DNA of 64,000 nucleotides from Neurospora tetraspora (taxonomy: Eukaryota > Ascomycota > Sordariomycetes > Sordariales > Sordariaceae): the NCBI RefSeq assembly GCF_033439725.1, contig NW_026944383.1, forward strand, positions 5,084,001 through 5,148,000. Direction: 5' to 3'. The notes under the pieces are model-generated. The model was not told where the DNA came from. It was given only the letters and a program-made list of their open reading frames with translations, and did no database searches. The translations under genes and the position numbers were made by a program. This document shows, one piece after another, positions 45,988 to 57,478 of the stretch (position 1 is the first letter of the stretch; every line of letters starts with the position of its first letter).

Positions 45988-48271
45988 TTTGATGAGAGGG
46001 GTTTGTCGTGCAGACAGATAATGTGAAGTGGTATAGTTGGTTCAAGGTGTTTCTTTGATCTTGATGATCTTTGAGATGAGGATGCTGGATCAAGCGTCTT
46101 CTCCGTCTGGAGACCTGAAGGTCTTTATACTTCCATCCCCCTCTCTGTATATCTTCATGTGACGATGTTCTGACTGATGCAAAATAGCTCTAGATCCGGA
46201 GCCGTAAAGCTCACCCGTCATTACCGACATAGGCACATCGTGATGAACTGGTGATCGGTCAACCAACTACAGGAGTAGTAACCGCCTCAACCCCTCAAAT
46301 TCTCACGTAAGTGTGTGTGCCTCAGTGTTCATGTTTGTCATAGACTATCGCACTCCACGGCCTTAAAATGCCTTAAGAATCGATAGTCACTGAACATTCC
46401 AAGTTTTCCAGAAAAGGAGGCGTCCCTCGACATTCTCGTATAAGCAGCCATGGCTTTTCAGTCACAACGCGCGATGTTGCGAGCCCGTAACCGGATTATA
46501 ACATGGTGTCGGTCGGGTCTTTTTTGGACTTTGGAGTGTCCCGTGATGCTCCGGTTTGACAGCCTGGGCTGCGCTGCGTTGAGGAGGCGCACCTGTCAAA
46601 TACGAGACATTGCCGTTTTGGGCGCTCATCACGGATCGTGGTGATTGGTTTACTGTTCCGCGCGTGGGGTGCTTCTCTTTGCATTTGTAACTGCATTTCT
46701 GTCTTGCATGCGTTTGCGTTTGTGTTTTGCGTGCTTTGTCAACATGGCGCTTACATATGTGTGCAGCCTTGAAAGCCAGTGCCACCTTTATCGATATCCG
46801 ATACTCGATACCGACTTCGGTGCCACGGCTAACATGACTCGGTTTAGAGCAAAGCTAGAGCTACTGTAGCGCTTCTAGCAGTTAACCTATTTGGGAGGTT
46901 CCGAACGTGGTGTGCTGGGAACTGTTAATGGGGTAAGAGGGTCATCACACCACTACCGAACGTAGCGGTGAACTATCGAAAATCCTAGCTCAGCCTTACG
47001 ATTATGCATATCTTGACTGCGGCGCATGCATGATGGGGAAAAACTCTGGGGTAGTAAGACGGGGAAACTTTTCGATGCATGACATTGGCGGTTTTACTTA
47101 GATTTGGCATTTCTGTTAGCAATATGGCTTGTAGCCACAGCTCGAAGAAGTCAGACAAACATTTGACAAGAGTGCATACCTCGGATGCCTCGACTTGGCG
47201 AAAGACTGCAGTTGTAATCGGATGTATCTAGGCAGCTGAGGACAACCTGACGAGGACCGCCGTATATCGATTATACGTTCCATCGCCGTGATTCGGTAAA
47301 AATCCGGTGACGCTTGGCAAGTATGTGGAGTCCTATACCGGAGCGTGCGTGCGAACATCAGCAATGGCTATCTTCGATGTCCCCGGGCTCTGCCAAGAAA
47401 ATACGATAATGCTTGACATGTTGTTTAGGGTAGGTTTGTGTCCTGGACCGACTGGGAGCTGAAAATCCCGTCCCGTGCCCACGCCCTGGCTCCCTCCTTC
47501 CGGCTGTTTTGCGGAAGGTGGGGAAACCCCAAGATCAATGGCGCTTGCCACGGGAGAGGTTCGGTGAGCCGGAACTTACAGGCGTGTTTACAGTGGAGAC
47601 GTAAACCGGGAAATGTGGGGCTTGCGCGGCGTGAATCCCGGAGGGACCGGAGGACGCCCGGATCGGGAGGGATTTGGTATTGCCAGTGATAACAAGAGGG
47701 TAAGATCGCGATACTAACGACCCTGGGCGTTTTTTTACTACAAGAGGAGGGAAGAATACTAGTCGACATGCCGAGGTGAACTCGATCATTCCGAATCAAG
47801 GATTCGGGGAGTCTGGGGCAGTCTTCTCAACAGGCCACGATGTTTCGGACAGGTTTACTTTGATCAGGGTAATCCCATTGCCATAAGTTAGAAAGGATAA
47901 TAAGCAATGTTGTGATATATCTTATAACGCTTTGTACCGGTATCTTCCGCTTTGTAACCATCTACCATATACCTCTATACCTCTACCGGTATACCAAGAA
48001 ATTGAACCTTCTTCACAAATGAAAGAATACCTGTATCCAAAACCCAGAACGCCATCATTCATCATCATTCCCAAGAAGAAAAACACAACCTTGAAAATGC
48101 TATTGAAAACCCCATATCCAAAAAAAACGCACTCAACACCACCCCTTCTACAGAGATCATGAACATAACTTTATGCCTCCCAGTCATTTTCATCCATGAC
48201 CATTGCTGTGGGGGCTTTCTCTCTCTCCGTTCGGCACAACTCCGACTTTATGTGATTGTAGAATATGAACT
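45988..48271. other. Intergenic, 2.3 kb
   Basis: No convincing gene on either strand. Open frames up to 124 codons overlap each other and lack motifs. No repeat of note. Confidence 0.55.
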
Positions 48272-51236
48272 TTAGAAGCTGAAAAGACCGCTTCGCCTCT
48301 TTCCGAACGGATAAACAATCAGCGCGCTCAGCGACAGTCCAACCGAAATGCTAATAGCGACCTGAATGACACTGAACAAGACGTTGAAGGCCGTGCTGTT
48401 CAGGTCTGCCGTTTGCGTGCCCTGTGTGAACGTCTGTCCATCGGCGGAGAGCGTCTCGTTGCGGGTGATCTGGTCGGCGCTCGCCACGCCACTGAGGAGC
48501 GAGCCGCTGACGGCCAGGCCTGAGGGGACCTGCACGAAGATGGCGGGCAACATGGCGGCGGCGGCAAGCCCGTATCCAATCTTGCGGGCGTGTTTGTGAG
48601 GGGCTGCGGCGGGCTTTTCTGCCGGTAGACCCATTTCTGGGTCTGGGTCCTTTCGGAAGGAGTTGTTGGATCCTCCTTCGGTGGAGTATAAACGCCGGTG
48701 GTTCCCCTTGAGACGAGCGATTCGCGGCTCAAAGATCTTTTCCCAGATATCGAGGAACTTGTTTTGTACTACGCGGCCCATCCGCGAGTATAGATTTGCC
48801 AGGACTCCGATGCACAGAGCACCCAACGTGTTGGAAAGGGTGGTGTTTCCTGAGAAGTACCTCGATGAAAAGCTGTTCACGCAGTAGCTTGCCAGTGAGA
48901 TGACAACCATGACTGTAGAGATCGTTAGCAATGTTATCATGGATACCAGGGGGAATAAGATGATGCGTACCTGGAAGCTGCTTGAACTTGGCCTGATTGA
49001 TGGCACATAGACACAACGTAAAAGGCAACACAAACAGGATGTAATAGTTCTGGTCTGGCCGTTTGCTGTACCACTCAGGACCAATCCTGCAATGGACGGC
49101 ACTGACTGCATTGTGGTCCATGTATCCGTAGATAACGGACCCGATAGTGATGCCGTAGCCAAGGAATAGCGAGTAGATGAGTGCGTAAACCATGCGGACC
49201 GAACCGGATATCATGGAATGACTTTGTAACTCCAAACTTGCACAAAGAACCATGTAACCCGGAAGAATCAGAGCAATCGAAGACTGTGCAAGTGAGGAGA
49301 AGCAAAACAGCTCTCCATTGTGGAGCGATCCGAAAACACGCGCGAAGAAGGACGTGAGGAGAGCGGCCGTGATTTCGAAAACGTTTGCGTACAGCTCATT
49401 CGCAGGCGCAATGTAAAGCTGCAAAATGCCAACCATGCACCCGAGAATGAAGGCGATAGGCAAGTCGATGTACCGACCCTCAAAAGCAAAAGGGGCTACT
49501 GACGCGGAGGCAACACCAAAGAGCAGAACACGCAACCAAGTTGGATACTTGTTCTTCCGATTCGTGATGTCGTTCAATCGGGCTGTAGCCTCGTCGACGC
49601 TGATGAGATCACGTACGACCTCTTTGTAAACCTCGTGAACGTCGCGTAGTTTGCCGAGGTCGACGCCGGCATTGCTGCGCACAATTTTCATCTCGGTAGT
49701 GTGAGTGTTGCTGTCGTCGAATGAAATGATCATGGTTCCCGGCAAGTACATGAATTGGCCTTCGATGCCAAGGACGCGGGCGGACATTCTCATGTAGGCT
49801 TCCAAGCGATGTGTGGGTGCACCATACATCATCAACGCGTTGCACAGCTTCAAGAGGTACCGATGGCGGCTGATAATCTCTGCAATGTGTTTGGTGATGC
49901 GGAACTCCTCCAGCTTTTGCCTGTCGGCTCTGAGTCTCGATCTCGATCTCGACCGTCTCTTGGTCTTGTCCTTTTCCTGCTTAACCTTGTCCGCAGCTTC
50001 GGTTACCTCTCTTGCGGCACTAGGGACAGCAAACATGAAGGATGATTCCATAAGCCTCGATGTAGACGTTGACCGGAACCCGCGGGGTCTCCCCCGATCC
50101 TTTTCCGACTTGGGAGTACTGGGCCTGGAGGTAGGAGGAGTCGTTGTTGGCGTTCTGTTCGGTGTTTGACTTGGGGTGGTCATGGTACTGGAGCCACCAG
50201 GCGTTGTTGCTCCCGTATTCTCTTCTGCGTTGTATAACTTGAGCAAGTTCCCCAAAATACCACCTCTATACTTGTCTGGGCGAGGTACATAGTCCACGTC
50301 GTGAGGGATTGGCGTGGTAGCTCCGGACACGGTCGTGCTCAGGGCGGTTTGTGGGCGGTTGAGAGCGTTGAAAGCGCTGATGCGGCGTGTATGGTTCCGG
50401 ACGAGTTCATTGGCGACTTGCTGTGATTTTCTGCGAGCCCGGAGGCTGTGGGAGTCGTCTTGCTCCTGGGCCTCAAAGTCGCGACTGATAGAGATGCCAA
50501 TTGGCGGCACGTTCCCGTTGAGAGTAGCTTCGTCTCCGGAGTCGGTATCATTGCCAGTAAACGAGCTTCTTCGAGACGCACCAGCTGATGAAGTCCCGAC
50601 GGCGTGGGCAAGCTTGTCGGCGCGGTTGCGTGCTTCCACCTCGGATCGATGGGGAGGCTTGAGCATATCGGGCTGAGGATCGGGAACAGTTGTTGTGTTT
50701 TTCCGAAGAACAGGACGTGGCCGGACGGGATGGGCGGAACTGTCCTGATTGTGAAGCTCGGGCCTCAGAATCTCCGCTAGGGCAGCGGTGACCTCATCTC
50801 TATTAAAGGAGTCGCGCTTTGCTGGAGGGCCGAAGGGGTGCGGCGGGGTCGTGGCAAAGTCATAGTCGTTGATGGGCGAGGAGAAGTAATCGTGCGCAGC
50901 ATACTCCTGTCCATCCGGAGTGACGACTACCTGGGGGGCTGGCGGGCCACCGGCCTGTGCTGGTGGTCTATCGCTGAGGAAGCCAACTCGCTTCTTCTCC
51001 TTTCCCTTTGGAAGCTGAAGGTGGGGGATCTGTGGTGTAAGTAGCGGTTGCTCCGGTTGAGGTGTCGGAATTACGCTGATGTTGGCGCTGGCATTCGGGC
51101 TGGTGCTACTGCTTCCCTCCCCGTTTCCATTCCCAGATTCAACCCCATTTCCTCCCTGAAGAGTAGTCTCACTATCTCTTCCACTCAGGGTGTTGCTGGG
51201 CCCGCCGATTTCGTCCTGATCCTGCGGAGAAACCAT
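48272..51236 (-). CDS. ThrE/PRM10-like multi-pass membrane protein (DUF1212)
   Basis: Member of the ThrE (Thr/Ser exporter-like) family, the filamentous counterpart of yeast pheromone-regulated Prm10. Exons 51236..48971 and 48912..48272 join to 2907 nt (968 aa). Residues 1 to about 440 are disordered and Ser/Pro/Thr-rich with Arg-Ser repeats (KRRSRSRSRLRADR). The conserved domain starts at HIAEIISRHRYLLKLCNALM with MYGAPTHRLEAYM and LPGTMIISFDD, followed by about ten membrane helices in two halves (LRVLLFGVASASVAPFAFEG; then IGYGLAAAAMLPAIFVQVPS and a last helix before FGKRRSGLFSF). Transport of amino acids is known for bacterial ThrE only; the fungal role is open. Confidence 0.9.
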
Positions 51237-51249
51237 GGCTACGGCAACG

Positions 51250-51269
51250 CCCTCTCACCGGTGAGAGGG
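51250..51269. repeat. 20-bp perfect palindrome in ThrE-like leader
   Basis: CCCTCTCACCGGTGAGAGGG is its own reverse complement and sits 13 bases upstream of the start codon of the ThrE-like gene. In RNA it could form a 9-8 bp stem next to the start; in DNA it could be a dimer-binding site. Which, if either, is unknown. Confidence 0.8.
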
Positions 51270-51848
51270 TTACTTTGCCCTTTCCACAAGTATCCCAAGG
51301 TTGCTGATGTAAGAGTTGGTTGAGATATCTGGAGCTCTGGTGCTAATGACGACGAGGCTCCAGGCTGGGTTCGGATCGTCGATGGAGAGATTCCAGAAAC
51401 GTGGAACTGAGGAAGAAGGAGAAATCAGGTGAATGATAATCTCGGGAGGAGAGGCGCCCGTACTGCCCTGATGTGTCCTGGGAGTTAGCTGCAGGTGAGT
51501 CGTGGGGGTCGGCCGTCAACAGGCATTGATCAACAACAGGGATGGAGATAAAGGAGTTGAGGAGGCAGGGTTCTGGCCTTGGACAAAGAGGGAAAAGATA
51601 TGTAGAGGCTGTAGTATGTACAGCACTGAGATTGAGCGAGTAAAAAGAGAAGAGAATAGAGATTGGATAGCAGGAGAGTGAGTGGAATGTTCATATGAAC
51701 GATGGAGTGAATATGACAAATCCTGGTCAAGAACCATGAGCGAAGAGAAAAAATAACATAAAGATGCACAGCTCGCCCACTCCCGCTCTACTGCGTACAG
51801 CCGGTAGCAGGGAGTTATCATCCCACATGTGCTGCCAGACAAGTACCT

Positions 51849-51904
51849 GTACTTGGCATTGTTCCCATCTGATCCTGTACTTAGCATTGTTCCCGTCTGA
51901 TCTC
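51849..51904. repeat. 28-bp tandem duplication
   Basis: GTACTTGGCATTGTTCCCAT plus eight bases is repeated directly once, the copies differing at three or four positions. Confidence 0.8.
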
Positions 51905-54326
51905 GGTGTCCTTGTCACCATCATTGATGATTGGACGGCGAGGAGTGTTGGCAGCAGGGCAGCTAGGGCCAGGTCCGGGTACCGTCTCAGACTGTGTACG
52001 AATTGTTGGTGTTAGCGTCGGTGGTGGTGTTAGTGTTAAGGCCCCGGCCCCCGGGCGGCGGGTTAGCCGAACCGGACGATCGGTTAACCCAAACAGGGCA
52101 TCCGCAAGGGCGAGTCCACTGGAGATCCACCTTGACGACAACATGACAACCATGTCCTGTCAAAGCCTGTCTTTCCCTGTCATGTCTTGCCCTGTCTTTT
52201 GGCAGAAAGGGTCTTGAGTCGCAGTCCCCCTCTTGTCTCAACAGTCTCGAAACAACCGATGACAGTATAATCGACTCGTGTGAGACTTTGTTTCGCTGAA
52301 CATTTCCGGCCAGGAAAACCAGGGCAGCGTGGGGTGTTGTGGTTGTGAGATCACTTGGACTCGTATTCCCGATCTACCTTTGAGGTAGGTCTCCCGTGCG
52401 TCGAATGTGACTGCAGATAGCGCTGAGAGCGCGTACTTTGATCGGCATCTTATGATCTCAGCTTGCTCTGGCAAGGTGCTTGCGGGCGGCTAGAACAGTC
52501 GACGCATATTGCCAAGGTGAGTTGGATCGGGCCGTCGGTGTCTTGTCCAGTCGCCCCTGGGAGTCCTGAAGTGTTGGTCGCGGCACCGTAGAATTTTCGA
52601 TGTTTTTGTCATGGCTACTGGAAGAAAAGCGCTGTGTGTGTGTCAAATCGCTTTGTGCAGGCCGGTTGCAGCTGGTCGCAAGCGGCAAGGGCACCTACGG
52701 TAACATCCTGACATGCCGCCATTGTCAGTCATTCTTGCAATATAAAAAAAGGGACTCGAGCGTTGGGTGGAAGGTACCGCATTTCCGCCACTTCAGTGGG
52801 ACTCGAGAGTTTCGCAACTTCCGCTTCCAGGTTTGGATCCCAGGCTTGGCTCCCAGGTTTTGGTTGTCGCGACGTTCCTAGGGTGAACAGCGATGTCGAC
52901 ACACGTCATTCCTTCCCTGAGGTCTGCGCGTTGTCTCCACCCAAAACCCCCACCGCCTTTGTCGCCCTTGTCCGAAGTGGCCCCGCCAGGTGTGCCAACG
53001 GCTGGCAAACTGAAATAGCGAAAAGGGGAACCCGTTAACAGCCAAGCTGTGTTAGTGGCTCCCTGCCCTGTAAAGTCTTCGGCCACAAAGTTGCGATAAG
53101 ACATTGTCGACCATCACCGATCATGGCTGAGTTTCGAAGAGAGATACCGATGGGCGACAGAGCGAGAGATTGTAGCGCCCGGAGTATTTATGTCTGCTAT
53201 ATCGGTAAACACCGCTGAACGTTGATGATCATATCAAGAGTCCCTTTTTTCCAGGGACGAGTCTCATCTGCTGATTGTGTGAACTGTGAGAGTTTTCCAG
53301 TTTTCGATCGATCGATGTCGTCGACGGTCTACCCTGGTGGTCCACGAGTCATGAGGATCGATATTGCTTCAAAGCTGAAGAGAACCCCAACCCCCCAAAA
53401 AGCCATCCAGGATTTCTTTGACGAGACCACCTTGGGCATTGCGAATGGCAGCCCAAAATGGGGTCAAATTTTACGACTGTGGGGGAGAAGGGGAAAAGAA
53501 GGAGAGCCTTGCACTTGGTGAAAAGCTAGCAGCTCGTCTGAAATTGGCCGGTTTCGTTTCGAGGGTTGCGCCATCGCGGTCCGACTTCGTTGGGGATGTC
53601 GTGATGAGGTAGGGGAATGCGGCTCTTCACTGACAGTGGTCTGGTACCTGTACCAGCCATTGATTCGACTGTACCTGCAGATATCAAACCACCATCGCCG
53701 CGGGAGGGAACTGGAAACTTTCCATTTTGAGGGAACCTCGACGGCTGGATGGACGAGACCCCCTTTTCAGGAGCAGCCCTGTTTCTTGGCAGGGAAAATG
53801 CTGGACATTGGTCGCCCGGGCCGCTGCGGAAACAGTGGGTTCCTGCCCTGATGCCGCTGAGGGGCGAACTGACCCGGTCCTATCTTATCTGGCGCACAGT
53901 GCACTGACCAGCCTTATCAGTATTGCTCAACGCATTGGGCCTTTCGACTCAGGACCAAACACCACCAAAGCGACCATGAAACCACAGTTCAGCAGCACGG
54001 ACAATAACAAATCAATCAATTGCCCATTCCAGACCGGTCCGCGCTCTTACTTCCCAAACGATTCTCGTGTCCGATTTTAGAAACCTTGTTTCGCATTCCC
54101 CCGCGGTTCCGCCCACCACGAGGCGGTGCCTGAAAGTCTGATACGCGCGTCAGTCAGTGATCAGAGCGATCGTTTCCAAGTGCGAAAAGCTTCAATTTTC
54201 GGATCAAGTTGACAGTTCGATCTACCTAGATCGTTGCTCCGTACATACCATCCTCAAACCACCGAAACACGGCCATCTACGTACCACCCCAACTCGTCTT
54301 CCACGATTCCCTTTCCACCTACACTT

Positions 54327-55393
54327 CTACATCAACGACCGGATAACGAAATTCGAGTTGTCGTACTTTTGAGAGGTACACTTGAGCTGGCCAGTGCTGT
54401 TCTGGATGTTCCAGAAGATCCCTCCGTCCACGCCCAGCTTGGTGCCTCCGACGGTGGTCGCTGCCGTATACTCGAACCAAACATCGTTGAAGCTGGCCAT
54501 GTTCATGCCCCCAGCCCCATCGTAATAGTCCTCGACGATCCACGCGGCATCCGTCCGACACAGAGTCGCTCCGGTCGTAGCGTTGATGGACATCGTGTAT
54601 CCTCGTTGGGTGTTGACGATTTTGCTGCCCCAAGTCAAACACGCCATGTCAGCATGTCTCTGGTCCAAATGTCATGGCTCTCGATTAGGCACTACATACA
54701 TCACAGCAGAAGTGGGCGACGTGATGGTGATATTGACCGCCATCCAATCACCTGGGGCAGTGGGAATGCTCGGGATGGAATACGCAGCCGACGGCCACCA
54801 CTCCCACCAGGCCTCTGTGATCTGCTGGCCATTTGAAGCGATCTAATCAAAACGGAAAATCAGCAACGGGATCAGAACTGAAGCAAACTCCAACATGACG
54901 ACGGAAACAAACAACGACAAAAAAAAAACAGCAATGGTGGTTCTCCTCGTTTTTCACTTACCAACGTCGTCACCCCCGCCTGTAGCAGCGCCCTGTTACA
55001 GGATCCCCCGTCAACACCGACCCACGCAGCCGCATTCTGCGGAGCCGACAAGCCCGCGCGCAGTTTCAGGTTCGGCACGCTGAAGACACCATATATGCTG
55101 GAGAGCTGTTCAGGCGAAGCGAGCTGTTGCGACGCACCGCACCAGCTCGGGCCATAAGCCGTAATGTCCCTCTTCCCCAGCTCCACTGTTTCTGTTTCTG
55201 TCTGGCTAGGCTCGCCATGAAAGTTTCGTTGGTGTCGTCTGGGCGCGGTGCGTACGAATTCGAGCTCGGAGCTGGGAATCTCTCTGTCGCCTTGTCTTGC
55301 TGTCGCGACAAAAGTCAACTCGGCAATGGCTGAGCCGGCCACTGCTGACACAAGGAATAGGGTGCGAAGAAGGGAGGAGGGTGGCATCTTCAT
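54327..55393 (-). CDS. Eqolisin-family (G1) glutamic protease homologue, secreted
   Basis: Acid protease of the scytalidoglutamic type. Exons 55393..54962, 54842..54700 and 54624..54327 join to 873 nt (290 aa). Signal peptide (LLRTLFLVSAVAGSAIA) and a propeptide up to about residue 75 precede the mature domain: YGPSWCGASQQ, AAAWVGVDGGSCNRALLQAG (catalytic Gln about 138), EAWWEWWPSAAYSIP, GDWMAVNITITSPTSAV, NTQRGYTMSI and DAAWIVEDYYDGAG. The usual AEWIVED reads AAWIVED here; the second glutamate (about 223) remains. If the lost one is the catalytic glutamate the enzyme is dead; I could not fix the numbering. The second acceptor was placed at GGGGCAG because it restores the conserved IKIVNTQRGY. 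Confidence 0.85.
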
Positions 55394-56265
55394 CTTAACC
55401 AAGTTTGTTTCAGACCGGAGCCAGACAAAGTACACAGAGCTAACTAAGCTTTGGATTAGGTAAGGAGATTCGTGCAACGAACAAACTTGGGAAACCCAAG
55501 GCTTCCCTAAGCTGTAAGGTAGGTACCGGACGGTGTCTACGTTTTGTAAATCACCGTCACAACCACAACGTGGACTCATCAACCAGAAAGGGGAGGACAC
55601 TCGACACCTGAAAGAGCATATCGTACTGACCGGTCCAGATCTCCCGTCCAACCCGGTTAGCATCATCATATCTGTCATATCCAAAGCCTCCATGTCTCTC
55701 TGCATCTTCCTAACCCATCACATCACACATCACTCACCTGCTTACGGCTAGCTAAGTGCTAGCTAAGTAGGTAGCTGAGCTGAGCATACAGTACTTTGCG
55801 CAGACACCCAATCCGCAATATGCAATCCGCGGTTCCGTCTTCAGCAGTGCCAGAACCAGAACCAGGTTTTTCGATTATCTGGATGTTGAAAGCTGTGTCT
55901 TGAAAGTTCTCTCGATTGAGGATTATGGGCAAGTACAACGTTAAGGTAGGGTTGCAATATGGGGTGCTTAGCGAGCAGCCACAGTTCCTAAAATAGCCTC
56001 CATTAGCACGGTAGGGCCCGTTAACCCGGTCATCATTCATGTTTCACGGATAGGTTCTATAAATTTCTCGACATTGTTACTGTGTCATATTCTCAACGCA
56101 ACGGACTGGGTTAGTCATCTTAACAATAAGTTAGTTGGGGCCAGAGGAGACGGTCACCATGCAGATATGTATCAGAAAGGAAGAGCATACAGTTTGGTCA
56201 CTTGGTCCTCGGTCAAACAGCTCACCTTGCCTACTCCGGCATGGCAGTCTGAGGTGATGGTCCTG

Positions 56266-56584
56266 TTCCCACACTCAAGCACCTTGACAGTTGCTAAGAC
56301 TTCCCGAGAATTGAGCTGACCACAACTTTTTGACAAACGGACCATCGAAACGAAAGACGAAAATCAAGAAACTCAATTATATCATTAGAAAGAGTGCTCT
56401 CTTGATAGTTTCAAGCATGCTGATGTCGAATCTACAATCATTTTTCTTTCATCTCCTCGTTTGGTGGAGATATGGGCAAATGAAGTCTTGTTCTTTTCGT
56501 TTCGATGGTCCGTTTGCCAAAAAGTTGTGGTCAGCTCAATTCTCGGGAAGTCTTAGCAACTGTCAAGGTGCTTGAGTGTGGGAA
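56266..56584. mobile_element. MITE-like inverted-repeat element, copy B
   Basis: 319 bp with 90-base terminal inverted repeats (56266-56355 and 56495-56584) that differ at a single base by my reading. The tips read TTCCCACACTCAAGC. The unique centre (about 140 bp) matches the centre of copy A at 23279-23580. It has no coding capacity. The near-identity of the two arms contrasts with the divergence from copy A, suggesting recent arm-to-arm correction or a younger copy. Transcribed, it would fold into one long hairpin. No clear target duplication was found. Confidence 0.82.
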
Positions 56585-56745
56585 TGATTGAATGGATGGC
56601 CGGAACTTCGGTTGCTGGTCTGACAACTATCTACCATAGCCCGTGATGCTCAAACTGCAACCGAAAACAAAAACTCAGCCACTGGATCGATTCATCGGAC
56701 AAAATATTACCATCGAGATACTTGACCTTCTCAACGATCATTCCT

Positions 56746-57105
56746 TCACACTACTCTTAACTGGCTCGAGACCATAAGCCGTACAAGGGCGCTCTCAGAT
56801 TTGCGAGCAGAGTCAGTTCTTGAGATTTCACCATGGACTGACATCAACTTCGAGTGGATTCCCTCCTTCCGGTTCGGGTCGATTATCGTCAAAGTTTCTT
56901 GGCCGTTGGACTCTATGAGACACCTGAAAGCCTCGACGTCTAGGAGAAGGGAGAACACAGACCAGTTGCCAGGTTTGCTGTCAAAATTTTCTCGGGCTAG
57001 CCTAATCACCTTGGCCACCCGCCGGCGTCTTCCATCCCAACTCTTCAACTGGGCATAGCCCGCAATCCAGCCCTTGTAGTAGGGTACCGCAAAGACTCGG
57101 GCCAT
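56746..57105 (-). CDS. Doubtful small hypothetical protein
   Basis: Open frame of 119 codons (YYKGWIAGYAQLKSWDGRRR, then VFSLLLDVEAFRCLIESNGQ). The composition is protein-like, but no family is recognised. Its first codons lie inside the left inverted repeat of the foldback element at 57085-57275, so the start is probably not original; the element may have landed in or beside an older gene. Confidence 0.25.
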   Translation of the reverse strand: MARVFAVPYYKGWIAGYAQLKSWDGRRRRVAKVIRLARENFDSKPGNWSVFSLLLDVEAFRCLIESNGQETLTIIDPNRKEGIHSKLMSVHGEISRTDSARKSESALVRLMVSSQLRVV

Positions 57106-57275
57106 CCGTTTTTAGGTTCCAGGGAAATTAGGCATAATCAGTACACTTGAGGCACCTCTAGCATTGCAGACTGCTCGAATGTCTTCCAAAACCCAAACTC
57201 TTAAGGCACCTAATACATAGATTCTGTCAGTTAGGCCCTGGAACCTAAAAACGGATAGCCCGAGTCTTTGCGGTA
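57085..57275. mobile_element. Foldback element with TA at both ends (Stowaway/Tc1-like MITE)
   Basis: 57085-57124 and 57236-57275 are inverted copies of 40 bases with one mismatch (CCGCAAAGACTCGGG at the tip, GTTTTTAGGTTCCAGGG inward). Each is bounded by TA, the target duplicated by Tc1/mariner transposases, with the caveat that TA is itself palindromic. The 111-bp centre is unique and non-coding. No transposase is nearby, so it would be a non-autonomous copy. It is unrelated to the 56266 element, only 500 bp away. Confidence 0.7.
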
Positions 57276-57314
57276 TATGTATTACTTCCCCCGTGGTTAT
57301 TTTCGTGGCAAGCT

Positions 57315-57478
57315 GGTAGGATGGCGCAGCGGGCACGGTTGCCGGCCCCCCGCCTTCCTTTCCTTCCCCCGGCTCTCATGTACGCTGCGCGTTCGAACCC
57401 GGAAGCTATAAGTCCAATTTTTTTTTATTTTTTTTTATTTTTAATTTTAAAAAAAATTTTTATTTTTTTTATTTTTTT
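57315..57478 (+). repeat. tRNA-like Pol III unit with A/T tail (candidate SINE)
   Basis: An A-box TGGCGCAGCGGG at 57322-57333 matches the consensus, and a B-box GTTCGAACC lies at 57391-57399. From 57416 a T-rich, then mixed A/T tract of about 60 bases follows. The A-to-B distance is 69 nt, and the T stem does not pair well, so this is not a standard tRNA. The order tRNA-like head then simple A/T tail fits a short SINE or retro-tRNA pseudogene. No direct repeats at the ends were found. Confidence 0.35.

Larger units (their letters stand above)
51237..54326. other. Intergenic, 3.1 kb
   Basis: Leader and promoter of the ThrE-like gene, then the 3' flank of the protease gene. Holds a perfect palindrome at 51250-51269 and a 28-bp tandem duplication at 51849-51904 (both separate). 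The open frames here (such as 53222-53521 +) are not gene-like. Confidence 0.55.

Noticed and set aside
57416-57478. RIP-mutated repeat
   Set aside because: The A/T tract is a short homopolymer-like run, not a TA-rich mutated duplicated sequence.
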